A stretch of DNA of 64,000 bases from Paraburkholderia phosphatilytica (GCF_003443895.1 NZ_QQOA01000039.1:1-64000), one strand, 5' to 3'; positions 45,530 through 54,374 are shown, numbered from the stretch's first letter. The notes: generated by a model from the letters alone, not told the origin. Made by a program: numbers and translations.

Positions 45530-46426
45530 CTAGATGCGGTAGATGCGTTCGGCGTTGGTCCGGAACAGCGCGGCCTGCTCGCTCGCGCTGAGGTCGCTCA
45601 CGATCGATGCATACGCGCGCCACAGGTCGCCGTACGAGCCGAACAGACGATCCACCGGAAAGTTCGATGCGAACATCGCGCGCTCTGCGCCGAATGCGTC
45701 GATCGTATCGAGCACATAGGGACGAAAACTTTCGACAGTCCACGCGTGATCGAACATCGCGAGGCCGCTGATCTTCACCGACACGTTGTTGCACGCCGCG
45801 AGCTTGCGCAGCCCGTCGCGCCACGCACGCCAGCCGACGACGCTCGTGCGGTCGACGAACATGCCCGCGTGATTGACGATGAACGCCGTATCCGGATGTG
45901 CGCGAGCAAGCTCGGCCGCCTCGTCCATCTGCGACGGATAGAGCTGCATGTCGAACGACAGGTTGTGGCGCTTCAGCAGCGCGAAGTTTTCGCGCCAAGT
46001 TTTTTCCTGCAGGTATTGCCGGCCGACGTAGTCGTACAGCTTGTTGCCGTGCACGTTGAGGATCTGCCGCACGCCGCGCGTATTCGCGAACGACGCGTGC
46101 GCCTCCAGCAGTTCGGCCGCATTCGCCGCGCTGAAATCGATCCACGCGACGATCCCGTTCGGCATGCCGCGCGAAGCCGGATCGTTCGCAACCGACTGCA
46201 GCCAGCGCGTTTCTTCGACCGGATCGGCGGGATCGTGATTCGCTTCGACATGCACGACTTTCAGCACGTCGATTTCGTTCGCGTCCGCGAGCAGGTCGGC
46301 GATCAGATAGTCGTGCTGCAGATCGCGGGCATCGCCGACGAACGACACGCCCGGATTCTCGAGCCACGGATAGCGGTGGGTTTTCAGGTCCCACAGATGG
46401 ATGTGCGGATCGACGACCTGCATCAT
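45530..46426 (-). CDS. amidohydrolase, probable L-rhamnono-1,4-lactonase
   Basis: This 298-residue metal-dependent hydrolase of the amidohydrolase 2 family has the initial DPHIHLWDL motif, a mid-protein VNHAGM segment and late ASNFPVDRL. It is of the size of L-rhamnono- or L-fucono-lactonases. It lies 10 bp after the mutarotase gene in the transport operon. Its likely role is opening L-rhamnonolactone made by the rhamnose dehydrogenase in the other operon. Of two adjacent ATGs, 46426 has GAGGAGCCC upstream. Confidence 0.82.
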   Translation of the reverse strand: MMQVVDPHIHLWDLKTHRYPWLENPGVSFVGDARDLQHDYLIADLLADANEIDVLKVVHVEANHDPADPVEETRWLQSVANDPASRGMPNGIVAWIDFSAANAAELLEAHASFANTRGVRQILNVHGNKLYDYVGRQYLQEKTWRENFALLKRHNLSFDMQLYPSQMDEAAELARAHPDTAFIVNHAGMFVDRTSVVGWRAWRDGLRKLAACNNVSVKISGLAMFDHAWTVESFRPYVLDTIDAFGAERAMFASNFPVDRLFGSYGDLWRAYASIVSDLSASEQAALFRTNAERIYRI

Positions 46427-46436
46427 GGGCTCCTCG

Positions 46437-46787
46437 TCAATGCGCTGAAAGCGATTGGGCGGCATCGCCGCGCGGCGCGAGTTCGAACACCGGCGCGAGC
46501 GGCTGCACAAACGGCGTGTGATCGCCTTCCGTCTGCATGATGTCGGCCATGTAGTCCCACCATTTGCGCATCACGGGCAGCGTGGGCAGCGCATTCATCT
46601 GGTGATCGTCCGTGCGCGACAGCACAGCGAACAGGTGATGCGTGGCCTCGTCGAGAAAGATCCGGTAATCGCGCACGCCGGCGTCGTGGAGCGCATCGGC
46701 CAGTTCAGGCCAGATCTCGCGATGGCGGCGCTCGTACTCGTCGCGCGTGCCGGGGTTGAGCACCATCCGGAAAGCGATCGTCTCCAT
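46437..46787 (-). CDS. rhaM: L-rhamnose mutarotase
   Basis: This 116-residue protein of the RhaM family interconverts alpha and beta L-rhamnopyranose. The signature METIAFRMVLNPGTRDEYERRH with the catalytic His near residue 22, and MRKWWDYMADIM near 75, are present. It is the first gene of the transport operon, and GAGACAGG precedes the ATG at 46787. It is the strongest marker that the sugar is L-rhamnose. Confidence 0.9.
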   Translation of the reverse strand: METIAFRMVLNPGTRDEYERRHREIWPELADALHDAGVRDYRIFLDEATHHLFAVLSRTDDHQMNALPTLPVMRKWWDYMADIMQTEGDHTPFVQPLAPVFELAPRGDAAQSLSAH

Positions 46788-46842
46788 TCGTGCCTGTCTC
46801 CAATGTTGTTCCGCGGCCTGCTCTGCGTCAGGCATGGAACGA

Positions 46843-46871
46843 CTATAATTCCGGCTGCGATAGCCACTCAA
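46843..46871 (-). promoter_or_regulatory. promoter of the rhaM-amidohydrolase-rhaTQPS operon
   Basis: On the minus strand TTGAGT (46871-46866) and TTATAG (46848-46843) are separated by 17 bases. The -35 overlaps the left half of the LysR operator by three bases. A TATAAT on the plus strand (46844-46849) may serve the divergent LysR gene. Confidence 0.6.
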
Positions 46872-46889
46872 TCCGTTGTTGAGATTGAG
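46867..46889. promoter_or_regulatory. LysR operator upstream of the rhamnose transport operon
   Basis: CTCAATC-N9-GATTGAG is a perfect inverted repeat that contains the LysR-type T-N11-A (T46872, A46884). It lies between the divergent rhaM and LysR genes. The core CAATC-N9-GATTG (46869-46887) recurs as CAATC-N9-GATGG upstream of the second rhamnose operon. Confidence 0.75.
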
Positions 46890-46935
46890 CGATCCAGAAA
46901 CCGAATCGCTTCGGGTGCCCACCGCCCTTCGCTCC

Positions 46936-47928
46936 ATGAACCACCCTGCCTCCACGGTCGCGCTCGTCAATCGTCTCCGGTTCAAGCATCTCGCGCTGCT
47001 CGTCGCGCTCGACGACGCGCGCAACGTTCACCAGGCCGCCGAAGCGATCAACGTCGCGCAGCCGAGCGCGAGCCGCATGCTCGGCGACATTGAGGAAGCG
47101 CTCGGCTTCCTGCTGTTCGAGCGCAACGCGCGCGGCATGCAGCCCACGCCGCTCGGCGTCGTCACGCTCGCGTACGCGCGCCGCGCGCTCGCCGAACTCA
47201 CGCGCTTCGCCGAAGACCTCGACGTGAAGCGCAAGGGCGGCCACGGGCAGCTGACCGTCGGCGCGATCATGGGCGCCGCGCCCGATCTGCTTGCCATGGC
47301 GGTCGCGTCGCTGAAGACCGAACGGCCGCTGCTGAACGTGCGCATTCTCGGCGAAACCAGCGATCAGGTCGTGCAACTGCTGCACCGCCGCGAAGTGGAC
47401 CTCGCGCTCGGCCGTCTCACCACACCACTGCAGCACAACGACTTCAGCTTCGAGCCGCTCGCGCGCGAACCGCTGGTGCTGATCGTGCGCACCCGTCATC
47501 CGCTGGCGCGCGCCGCCTCCGTCACGCTCGCCGAACTGATCGCGTGGCCGTGGGTCGCGCAACCGCTCACCAGCCCGGCGCGCGTGCTGTTCGAGGAAGA
47601 ACTCGCGCGCGCGGGCCTCGCCACGCCCGTCAACCTGACCGAATGCGCGTCGATCTTCGCGACGCTGCAACTGCTCGAAAACTACGACGCGGTCGCGATG
47701 CTGCCGGAATCCGTCGTGCGCGATCACGTGCGCGGCAAGCTGCTCGTCGCGCTGCCGATCGAGATCGGCAAGAGCCTGCCGGGCTTCGGCATCCTCACGC
47801 GCAAGGGCGAACCGCTTGCCGAACCGGCCGAGCACTTCGTCGGCCTGTTGCGGCGTTTCTCCCAGCCGCTCGCCGCCGACGATCACGCGCCCGCGCAGCA
47901 CGGCGGCAAGACGGTCGCCGCGCATTGA
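46936..47928 (+). CDS. LysR-family regulator of the rhamnose locus
   Basis: This is a 330-residue LysR protein with HTH at about residues 12-70 (VHQAAEAINVAQPSASRMLGDIEEALG) and a sugar-regulator type effector domain similar to GbpR-like LysR proteins. The ATG at 46936 was chosen because it begins the family N-terminus. It lies divergently next to rhaM, with the operator between. It probably activates both rhamnose operons. The C-terminus runs into a 12-bp tandem repeat that begins at its stop codon. Confidence 0.9.
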   Translation: MNHPASTVALVNRLRFKHLALLVALDDARNVHQAAEAINVAQPSASRMLGDIEEALGFLLFERNARGMQPTPLGVVTLAYARRALAELTRFAEDLDVKRKGGHGQLTVGAIMGAAPDLLAMAVASLKTERPLLNVRILGETSDQVVQLLHRREVDLALGRLTTPLQHNDFSFEPLAREPLVLIVRTRHPLARAASVTLAELIAWPWVAQPLTSPARVLFEEELARAGLATPVNLTECASIFATLQLLENYDAVAMLPESVVRDHVRGKLLVALPIEIGKSLPGFGILTRKGEPLAEPAEHFVGLLRRFSQPLAADDHAPAQHGGKTVAAH

Positions 47929-47985
47929 AGCCCTCATTGAAGGCTTCATTGAACCTTTCACTGAGCGGTTCAGTGAACATCGCAT
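47926..47985 (+). repeat. five degenerate 12-bp tandem repeats
   Basis: Five successive 12-bp units, each starting TGA and mostly ending in TCAT, TCAC or TCAG (TGAAGCCCTCAT, TGAAGGCTTCAT, TGAACCTTTCAC, TGAGCGGTTCAG, TGAACATCGCAT), begin exactly at the stop codon of the LysR gene. Each unit contains a TTCA/TGAA palindrome. They lie between the convergent LysR and SDR genes. Confidence 0.85.
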
Positions 47986-48027
47986 GCAGTGGACGCGTTC
48001 CGGATTCACCGCGGCTTCACTGAACGT

Positions 48028-48810
48028 TCACTGCAGGTTCACGAACAGCCCGCCATCCACCAGCAACGACGCGCCCGTCACATAGCGCGCGCGGTCCGAC
48101 GCCAGAAACACCACGCAGTCGGCCACGTCTTCCGGCCGCCCCAGTCTGCCGAGCGGGATGCGCTTCTCCATGTAGCTGCGCTTTTCCTCGTTCGCGAGGT
48201 CCTCGGCGTTCAGGTCCGTCGCGATCGTGCCGGGCATCACTGAATTGCAGCGGATGCCGTACGGCCCGAGCGCGATCGCGCACGACTGCATCAGCGAATG
48301 CACGCCGGCCTTGGTCGGCGTGTAATGCGTCTGCTCGCCGCCGCCGACGAGCGCGCTGATCGAGCTCGTCGCGACGATCGAGCCGCCGGTGCCCTGCTCC
48401 TTCATCTGCCGCGCAACGGCCTGGGTCACGTAGAACGCGCCGTTCAGGTTCACGCCGACGGTGCGCTCCAGCACCGAAGGCGGCATGTCGAGAAACGCGT
48501 GGAACGGGCAGATGCCCGCGTTGCTCGCGAGCACGTCGACCTTGCCGAACGCATCGACCGCATGGCGGACGAGGTCGGTGCCGGTCTGCGGCGCGGCGAC
48601 GTTGCCTTCCACCGCGATCGCGCGCCGGCCCAGCTTCTCGATTTCGCCGATCACGTCGGCGATCGCCGAGCGCTTGCCGTACGACGCGTCGTTGTCACCC
48701 CAATAGTTAATCGCTACATCGGCGCCCTCCGCCGCGCACGCCACCGCGATCGCCCGGCCGATGCCGCGCGAGCCGCCGGTGACGATCACCACCTTGTCCT
48801 TGAGCAGCAC
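48028..48810 (-). CDS. SDR, probable L-rhamnose 1-dehydrogenase
   Basis: This 260-residue short-chain dehydrogenase has cofactor motif TGGSRGIG (11-18), the NAG motif (97-99), catalytic Ser at about 150 and YxxxK with Tyr163 and Lys167. It resembles NAD(P)-dependent L-rhamnose 1-dehydrogenases of the non-phosphorylative route, which oxidise L-rhamnose to the lactone. It is the last gene of the second operon, 33 bp after rhamnonate dehydratase. Specificity is inferred from context. Confidence 0.85.
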   Translation of the reverse strand: MLLKDKVVIVTGGSRGIGRAIAVACAAEGADVAINYWGDNDASYGKRSAIADVIGEIEKLGRRAIAVEGNVAAPQTGTDLVRHAVDAFGKVDVLASNAGICPFHAFLDMPPSVLERTVGVNLNGAFYVTQAVARQMKEQGTGGSIVATSSISALVGGGEQTHYTPTKAGVHSLMQSCAIALGPYGIRCNSVMPGTIATDLNAEDLANEEKRSYMEKRIPLGRLGRPEDVADCVVFLASDRARYVTGASLLVDGGLFVNLQ

Positions 48811-48843
48811 TGTGTCGTCTCCTTCGTGCGTGTCTAGTGCGTA

Positions 48844-50022
48844 TCAGTGCGTGTACGGCCGGTCGAGCTTGCACTCCGGGTTCAGCCGCACGCCGAAGCC
48901 CGGCGTCTCGGGCACCTTCATCCGGCCGTTCACCGGTACCGGTTCGTCGAGCAGCAGCGGCGTGAACATCGGCACCACCTGGTCGGCCTTCGGTGCCATC
49001 ATCAGGAACTCGGCGAACGGCGAATTGTGCCGCGTGACGACGAAGTGATAGCTGTACACCGACGAGCCGTGCGGCACGACGAGCACGTTGTGCGCATCCG
49101 CGAGCGCCGAGATCTTGATCAGTTCGGTGATGCCGCCGCACCAGCCGACGTCCGGCTGGATCAGATCGCAGCAGTCCATTTCGAGCAGCATCCGGAAGCC
49201 CCAGCGCGTAGCCTCGTGTTCGCCCGTCGACACCATCAGGCCGGGCGGCACGTTGCGGCGCAGGTCCGCATAGCCCCAGTAGTCGTCAGGCGGCAACGCT
49301 TCCTCGAGCCACTTCAGCCCGTACTCCGCCGCGCCCTTCGCGAGACGCTTCGCGTAAGTCACGTCGAGGCTCATCCAGCAGTCGTACATCAGCCAGAAGT
49401 CGTCGCCGACTTTCGAGCGCATGTCCGCGAGCTTCGCGAGGTTCTGCTTGAGGCCGTCCTCGCCTTCGGCCGGGCCGTGCTGCAACGGCAGCTTGCCTCC
49501 GATGAAGCCCATCTGCTTCGCGAGATCGGGGCGCGCGCCGGTCGCGTAGAACTGCAGCTCGTCGCGCACCGGACCGCCGAGCAGCTGATACACCGGCTCC
49601 TTGCGCACCTTCGCGAGCAGGTCCCACAGCGCGAGGTCGACGCCGGAAATCGTGTTCAGCACGATGCCCTTGCGCCCGTAGTAGAGCGTCGAAAAATACA
49701 TTTGATCCCACATCTTCTCGATGTCGGTCACGAGCTGCCCTTCGAGAAAGCGCGCGAGGTGCTTCTCGACGATGAACGCGCCGATTTCGCCGCCCGTCGT
49801 GACCGCGAAGCCGACGGTGCCGTCGCTCGCCTCGATCTCCACGACCAGCGTGCCGAGCACGTTGATGCCGAACGACTGGCGGCTCTGCCGGTACTCGGGA
49901 TAGCGCGCCATCGGCGTCGAGATGTGATCGTCGATCCAGTGGTCGTCCCCCTGGTCGTGATAGTCGGCGCCGCCGCCGCGGACCGTGAAGGCACGCACGT
50001 GCCGGATAGTGGGCATGCTCAT
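48844..50022 (-). CDS. rhmD: L-rhamnonate dehydratase
   Basis: This 392-residue member of the enolase superfamily closely follows RhmD. Diagnostic stretches are the N-terminal DYHDQGDDHWIDDHISTPMARY loop residues, QSRQSFGINVLGTLVVEIE, LMYDCWMSLD and a late VVPHGSSVYSYHFV with the catalytic His. It removes water from L-rhamnonate to give 2-keto-3-deoxy-L-rhamnonate. The start overlaps the stop of the MFS gene by 4 bp. Mg-binding acidic residues are conserved in the barrel. Confidence 0.9.
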   Translation of the reverse strand: MSMPTIRHVRAFTVRGGGADYHDQGDDHWIDDHISTPMARYPEYRQSRQSFGINVLGTLVVEIEASDGTVGFAVTTGGEIGAFIVEKHLARFLEGQLVTDIEKMWDQMYFSTLYYGRKGIVLNTISGVDLALWDLLAKVRKEPVYQLLGGPVRDELQFYATGARPDLAKQMGFIGGKLPLQHGPAEGEDGLKQNLAKLADMRSKVGDDFWLMYDCWMSLDVTYAKRLAKGAAEYGLKWLEEALPPDDYWGYADLRRNVPPGLMVSTGEHEATRWGFRMLLEMDCCDLIQPDVGWCGGITELIKISALADAHNVLVVPHGSSVYSYHFVVTRHNSPFAEFLMMAPKADQVVPMFTPLLLDEPVPVNGRMKVPETPGFGVRLNPECKLDRPYTH

Positions 50023-51413
50023 GTCGATGAACTCCGTTTTGCCTGTGCGGTTGATCCTGCGGTTGTTCCCGCGCTTGATTCGATTGATTCGTATGTTTCG
50101 GTAGCTTCGCCGGTTCGCAGCGTGCCGATCGCGAGCGCCGCGAGCACGCTCGCCGCGGCCAGCGCGATGAGCCCCGCCGAACTCGACTGGAACGCGTGCT
50201 CGGCCCACGTGCGCAGCGACGGCGCGAAGAAGCCGCCCAGGCCGCCCAGCGAATTGATCAATGCGATGCCGCCCGCCGCCGCGGCGCCCGTCAGATAGCG
50301 CGTCGGCAAGGTCCAGAACAGCGGCTGCGCGGCGATGAAGCCGCTCGCCGCGAAGCACAGCGCGACGAGACCGACCACCGGCTGATGCGCGAGGCCCGAT
50401 ACCGCGATGCCGCAACCCGCGAGCGCCAGCAGCAGCATCGCCCAGCCTCGATGACCGCCGGCGCGATCCGCGCGGCGCGGCACCCACCACGTCACAGCGA
50501 CCGCGCACAGCCACGGCAGCGCCGTCACGAGGCCGACGCGCAAGCCCACTTTCGTGCCGAGCAGCGCCGCGACCTGCTGCGGCAGATAAAAGATCACGCC
50601 ATACACGGCCATCTGGATCAGCAGATAGATCGCGGACAGCGCAAGCACGCGCCGGTCGACGAGCGCCGCGCCGACATGACGCGGACCGTGCGATGCCGCG
50701 GCGTGGTCGTCGCCCGCGATCGCGACGCGCAGTGCGGCGCGTTCGTTCTCGTCGAGCCAGGCGACATCGGCAGGCCGGTTGTCGAGATAGAAGAACGCCC
50801 ACACGCCGACGAACGATGCGAGCGCGCCCTCGACGACGAAGAGCCACTGCCAGCCGGCAAAACCGCCAGTGCCATTCAGTTCGAGCAGCAGCCCCGACAG
50901 CGGACTGCCGAAGATGAACGCGAGCGGCGCGCCGAAATAGAACACACCGACCGCGCGGGCGCGCGCCGATTGCGGAAACCAGTGCGTGAGGTAGTAGATG
51001 ATGCCGGGGAAGAAGCCGGCTTCCGCGATGCCGAGCAGGAAGCGCAGCACGTAGAACGCGGTGGACGTGTGCGCGAACGCCATCGCGCCGGACACGAGCC
51101 CCCACGTCACCATGATCCGGCACATCCAGATGCGCGCGCCGACCCGATGCAGCAGCAGATTGCTCGGCACCTCGAAAAGCGCGTAACCGATGAAGAACAC
51201 GCCCGCGCCGAACGCGAACGCGACGTCCGACAGGCCGGTGTCGTGCTGCAGCGCCTTCTGCGCGAAGCCGATGTTCGCGCGGTCGAGAAACGCCAGCACG
51301 TACATCAGCAGCAGAAAAGGCAGCAGGCGCCGCATCACGCGGCCGATCGCGCGTTCGAGCGTTATGGCATCGCCTGACGATGCGGGTGTGGCGGGTGTGG
51401 TGGGCACACTCAT
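50019..51413 (-). CDS. MFS transporter, probable L-rhamnonate or sugar-acid permease
   Basis: This is a 464-residue major facilitator of the anion:cation symporter/RhmT type with 12 spans and the family FLDRANIGFAQ start of span 1. The ATG at 51413 has GGAG upstream and is preferred to 51425. It is translationally coupled to rhmD, which suggests transport of L-rhamnonate or a related aldonate. It has a Ser/Thr-rich tail of about 25 residues. Confidence 0.85.
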   Translation of the reverse strand: MSVPTTPATPASSGDAITLERAIGRVMRRLLPFLLLMYVLAFLDRANIGFAQKALQHDTGLSDVAFAFGAGVFFIGYALFEVPSNLLLHRVGARIWMCRIMVTWGLVSGAMAFAHTSTAFYVLRFLLGIAEAGFFPGIIYYLTHWFPQSARARAVGVFYFGAPLAFIFGSPLSGLLLELNGTGGFAGWQWLFVVEGALASFVGVWAFFYLDNRPADVAWLDENERAALRVAIAGDDHAAASHGPRHVGAALVDRRVLALSAIYLLIQMAVYGVIFYLPQQVAALLGTKVGLRVGLVTALPWLCAVAVTWWVPRRADRAGGHRGWAMLLLALAGCGIAVSGLAHQPVVGLVALCFAASGFIAAQPLFWTLPTRYLTGAAAAGGIALINSLGGLGGFFAPSLRTWAEHAFQSSSAGLIALAAASVLAALAIGTLRTGEATETYESIESSAGTTAGSTAQAKRSSST

Positions 51414-51480
51414 CTTGTCTCCCATGTCTTTCCGGTACGCCCGTCTTCTGCGGGCTCAAGGCATTCGCCGCCCCACGCCG

Positions 51481-52233
51481 CTAGTAAGTCGCGCGCCCAC
51501 CCGACAGATCGAACACCGAACCCGTGCTGAACGCGCAGTCTTCCGACGACAGCCACAGGATCAGCGACGCGGCCTCTTCCGGCATCAGGAAGCGGTTCAT
51601 CGGGATCTTCGACAGCATGTAGTCGATGTGCTCCTGCTTCATCGAGTCGAAGATCTCGGTTTTCGCGGCAGCAGGCGTGACCGCGTTGACGAGGATGTTG
51701 CTGGTGGCGAGCTCTTTGCCGAGGGACTTGGTCAGGCCGATCAGACCTGCCTTCGACGCGCTGTAGTGCGACGCGTTCGGGTTGCCTTCCTTGCCCGCGA
51801 CGGATGCGATGTTGACGATGCGGCCATAGCCCTGCTTCAGCATCAGCGGCACGATGGCTCGCGACGTGAGGTATGGGCCGATCAGGTTGACGTCGATCAC
51901 GCGGCGCCACACGTCGGGTTCGAGCTCCCAGGTCTTGCCGTTGCCGCCGGTGATGCCGGCGCAGTTGATCAGCACGTCGATCTTGCCGTGCTGTTTGACG
52001 GTTTCCGCGGTGGCTTCGCCGACCGACTGCTCGCTCGTCAGCTCGACGATCGCCGTCGATACCTTGCCGAGTTCCGCGAGTTCCTGCTGACTCGTCGCGA
52101 GCCGCGCGGCGTCGACGTCCCACAGCGAAACGGCCGCGCCCGAGCGCAATGCGCGCTGCGCCACCGCGTAGCCGATGCCCCGCGCGCCGCCCGTGATCAC
52201 GATGACGCGCCCATCCAGATCGATGCGATTCAT
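51481..52233 (-). CDS. SDR, probable 2-keto-3-deoxy-L-rhamnonate 4-dehydrogenase
   Basis: This 250-residue short-chain dehydrogenase has cofactor motif TGGARGIG (14-21), NCAG, and the catalytic YSASK. It is similar to the 2-keto-3-deoxy-sugar acid dehydrogenases that follow rhamnonate dehydratase in the diketo-hydrolase branch. It is the first gene of the second operon, 67 bp before the MFS gene. The alternative aldolase route genes are not present. Confidence 0.82.
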   Translation of the reverse strand: MNRIDLDGRVIVITGGARGIGYAVAQRALRSGAAVSLWDVDAARLATSQQELAELGKVSTAIVELTSEQSVGEATAETVKQHGKIDVLINCAGITGGNGKTWELEPDVWRRVIDVNLIGPYLTSRAIVPLMLKQGYGRIVNIASVAGKEGNPNASHYSASKAGLIGLTKSLGKELATSNILVNAVTPAAAKTEIFDSMKQEHIDYMLSKIPMNRFLMPEEAASLILWLSSEDCAFSTGSVFDLSGGRATY

Positions 52234-52270
52234 GCTGTCTCCGTTGTGTTCTTGAACTGCCGATGTCACG

Positions 52271-52299
52271 ACTATACGAAGCCGCCGATACCGCAACAA
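52271..52299 (-). promoter_or_regulatory. promoter of the second rhamnose operon
   Basis: On the minus strand TTGTTG (52299-52294) and TATAGT (52276-52271) are 17 bases apart. The weak -35 overlaps the left half of the CAATC operator by three bases, in the same way as at the rhaM promoter, as expected for an activator-dependent promoter. Confidence 0.6.
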
Positions 52300-52315
52300 T
52301 CCGAGTATTGGATGG
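52297..52315. promoter_or_regulatory. second LysR operator of the rhamnose locus
   Basis: CAATC-N9-GATGG matches the operator CAATC-N9-GATTG at 46869-46887 with one substitution in the half-sites. It keeps T-N11-A (T52300, A52312). Its distance to the -10 box is the same as at the first promoter (26 bp between the left edges). Confidence 0.7.
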
Positions 52316-52499
52316 CGCGATAACAAAAGCGGATTGGAGTGGGGGTAAACACCGAATATTCGCTTACAAATATCACGCGTTGCGCGTGCACGGCGAAGCG
52401 GTCCGCGCGTTATATCCGTCAGCGCCGCCGATTTCGGTTCGAGACAGTTCAAAGCAGCTGGAAGCAGGCGGCGCGACGTATCCAGGTCGAGGAGTGACC

Positions 52500-52976
52500 G
52501 TGAACCGCAAAGCCCAATCCCATCGCCCCATGCGCCCTTCGATGTCGCCGCTGCTGCGCGCGCTAACCTATAGCCGCGCATCGCACGAGCCCGTGACCCG
52601 CTCGATGCTGCTGCAGTGCTACATCGCGCTCGACGCGTTCCGCCGCGGCCACGGCTCGCGCGAGCTGTTCGCGACGCTCGGGCGCTATCTGCTCGTTGCC
52701 GAGGAACTGTGCCGGCTCGAACTGCAGGCGCCGGACGCGGACTACATCGAGGCGGCGCAGGCGATCATGGTCGAACTCGACGAGGCGCAGAAAACCGCTG
52801 GCGCGTGGCAGCTCGACGACGACGGCTACCGCGCGCTCTGCGCCGCGCTCGACATTCTCGCGGCGCAGCTTGCCGATGCGTCGCTCGACGAGATCACGCG
52901 GGCCGAGTCCGCGATGGTCACGGGGCTGCTGAAGGCGCACGGCATGCAGGAACCCGCCGTGGCCCTGCGGCACTGA
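52500..52976 (+). CDS. conserved hypothetical protein
   Basis: This 158-residue protein is not recognised. It is probably all helical, with a Leu-rich segment MLLQCYIALDAFRRGHG and acidic helices in the second half. The start is a GTG at 52500 preceded by GGAGTGACC; the longer frame upstream overlaps the putative rhamnose regulatory region. It has no signal or membrane span. It is divergent from the second rhamnose operon and convergent with the GFA gene. Confidence 0.65.
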   Translation: MNRKAQSHRPMRPSMSPLLRALTYSRASHEPVTRSMLLQCYIALDAFRRGHGSRELFATLGRYLLVAEELCRLELQAPDADYIEAAQAIMVELDEAQKTAGAWQLDDDGYRALCAALDILAAQLADASLDEITRAESAMVTGLLKAHGMQEPAVALRH

Positions 52977-53018
52977 ACCGGAGCCCCGCCATGCTCACCG
53001 CGCGCCTCTGCGGCGCCG

Positions 53019-53423
53019 TTACAGCAGCCGCGTATCGGCCGGTGCGTGCGCCCAGTCGTCGTGGCGGCCATCTTCGAAACGCAGCGGCGCGGCGGCCAGC
53101 TCATCGGCCGGCAGATCGTCGAAGCAGGCCAGATTCACCGCGAAGAACTGGCCGCCGAACGCCGGGTTGCTGCCCTCGCCGAATACCTTGATGCCGCATT
53201 GCCCGCAGAAGCGATGGCGGATCGAGTGCGACGCGAAGCGGTAATCCTGCAATGCCGCTTCGCCCGCCAGCACGCGCAGCGCGGCGCCCGGCACGAAGGC
53301 CTTCCAGAAGCGCGCCTTGCTGCAGATCGAGCAGTTGCAGCGGCTCGTTCCTTCGGCAAGGTCGAGGTCGCACTCGAAGCGCACCTGACCGCAGTGGCAA
53401 CTGCCTTGATAGGTCTTCTTCAT
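53019..53423 (-). CDS. GFA family zinc-dependent protein
   Basis: This 134-residue protein of the glutathione-dependent formaldehyde-activating enzyme (GFA) family has zinc-binding cysteines in CHCGQVRFEC, CNCSIC and FCGQCG. Such proteins bind zinc in a Mss4-like fold and most are carbon-sulfur lyase-like of unknown substrate. It lies alone between a hypothetical gene and the AHSA1 gene. Confidence 0.9.
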   Translation of the reverse strand: MKKTYQGSCHCGQVRFECDLDLAEGTSRCNCSICSKARFWKAFVPGAALRVLAGEAALQDYRFASHSIRHRFCGQCGIKVFGEGSNPAFGGQFFAVNLACFDDLPADELAAAPLRFEDGRHDDWAHAPADTRLL

Positions 53424-53497
53424 GCTGTGTCTCCTGAGGTGCTCATGAGGTGCTCATGGGGTCAACAACGTGCTGCCCTGCAGTGCTGTCAACGCTG

Positions 53498-54034
53498 TCA
53501 GCCCTGTGCGCTCCTTGCGGCCACAACTTCATCCAGCCGGTCGGCGAAGCGATCGATCAGCTGCGTCCAGCCAACGCGGTGACCGTCGCGCGATGCCTCG
53601 CTTTCAAGACCCGATTGCCGGAACGTCATCAACGTGCGCCCGGGGCCGGCTTCGTCGAAGGTCACCTCGATCAGCGTATTGCGTTCGACCTTGCCGTCGC
53701 GCTCCCACGCGAACGTGAACACGATCCGCTCCGGCTCGACGATCTCGCGATAGACGCCGCGCTGCCAGTAGTCGTCGCCCTGTGGCGAGCGGATGCAGAT
53801 GCGATAGGCGCCGCCCGGGCGAAAGTCGACTTCGCAGAACGGCGTGGTGAAATCGCGGCCCGTCTCGTCGCGCGGACCCCACCAGCGCGCGAGATGTTCG
53901 GGCGTGGTCCACACCTCGAACGCGAGCGCGCGCGGCACGTTCAGCGTGCGGGTGATCGTGAGCGCATAGCCGCTGTCGGCCCCGTGCGCCGCGCTGGATC
54001 CATTCCGGCCGGATTCATTTCTTTCGTCTGCCAT
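53498..54034 (-). CDS. SRPBCC (AHSA1-type) ligand-binding protein
   Basis: This 178-residue START-like fold protein has the family signs RALAFEVWTTPEHLARWWGP and the late RDGHRVGWTQLIDRFADRLDE. It probably binds a hydrophobic ligand. Its start at 54034 overlaps the end of the ArsR gene by 20 bp, and paired ArsR-AHSA1 operons are common. An N-terminal Gly/Ser-rich extension of about 20 residues is poorly conserved. Confidence 0.88.
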   Translation of the reverse strand: MADERNESGRNGSSAAHGADSGYALTITRTLNVPRALAFEVWTTPEHLARWWGPRDETGRDFTTPFCEVDFRPGGAYRICIRSPQGDDYWQRGVYREIVEPERIVFTFAWERDGKVERNTLIEVTFDEAGPGRTLMTFRQSGLESEASRDGHRVGWTQLIDRFADRLDEVVAARSAQG

Positions 54035-54374
54035 GCTGCTTCTCCGTGATGTGAAGCTCGCCGACGTAGTCGGCCATGCGATCGAAACTGCCTTCCCAGA
54101 AGCTGCGATAGCGCTCGAGCCAGCCCGCAACCTCGCGCAGCGGCGCCGCCTGCAGACGGCGCGGACGCCACTGCGCCTGCCGGCTCTGCTCGATCAGACC
54201 CGCCTGCTCGAGCACCTTCAGATGCTTCGAGATGCTCGGCAGCGACATATCGAACGGTTCCGCCAGTTCGTTGACCGTGGCCTCGCCTTCCGCGAGCCGC
54301 GCCAGCATCGCGCGACGGGTCGGATCGGCGAGCGCGGCGAACGTGGCGCTCAGTGCATCGGCTGGCATCTTCAT
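54015..54374 (-). CDS. ArsR-family transcriptional regulator
   Basis: This 119-residue winged-helix repressor of the ArsR/SmtB fold (TFAALADPTRRAMLARLAEGEATVNELAEPFDMSLPSISKHLKVLEQAGLI) has no metal-binding cysteines, so it likely senses something other than arsenic or cadmium. It is cotranscribed with the AHSA1 gene and probably autoregulates it. The upstream 148-bp gap is AT-rich near the start, but no operator was defined. Confidence 0.9.
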   Translation of the reverse strand: MKMPADALSATFAALADPTRRAMLARLAEGEATVNELAEPFDMSLPSISKHLKVLEQAGLIEQSRQAQWRPRRLQAAPLREVAGWLERYRSFWEGSFDRMADYVGELHITEKQHGRRKK

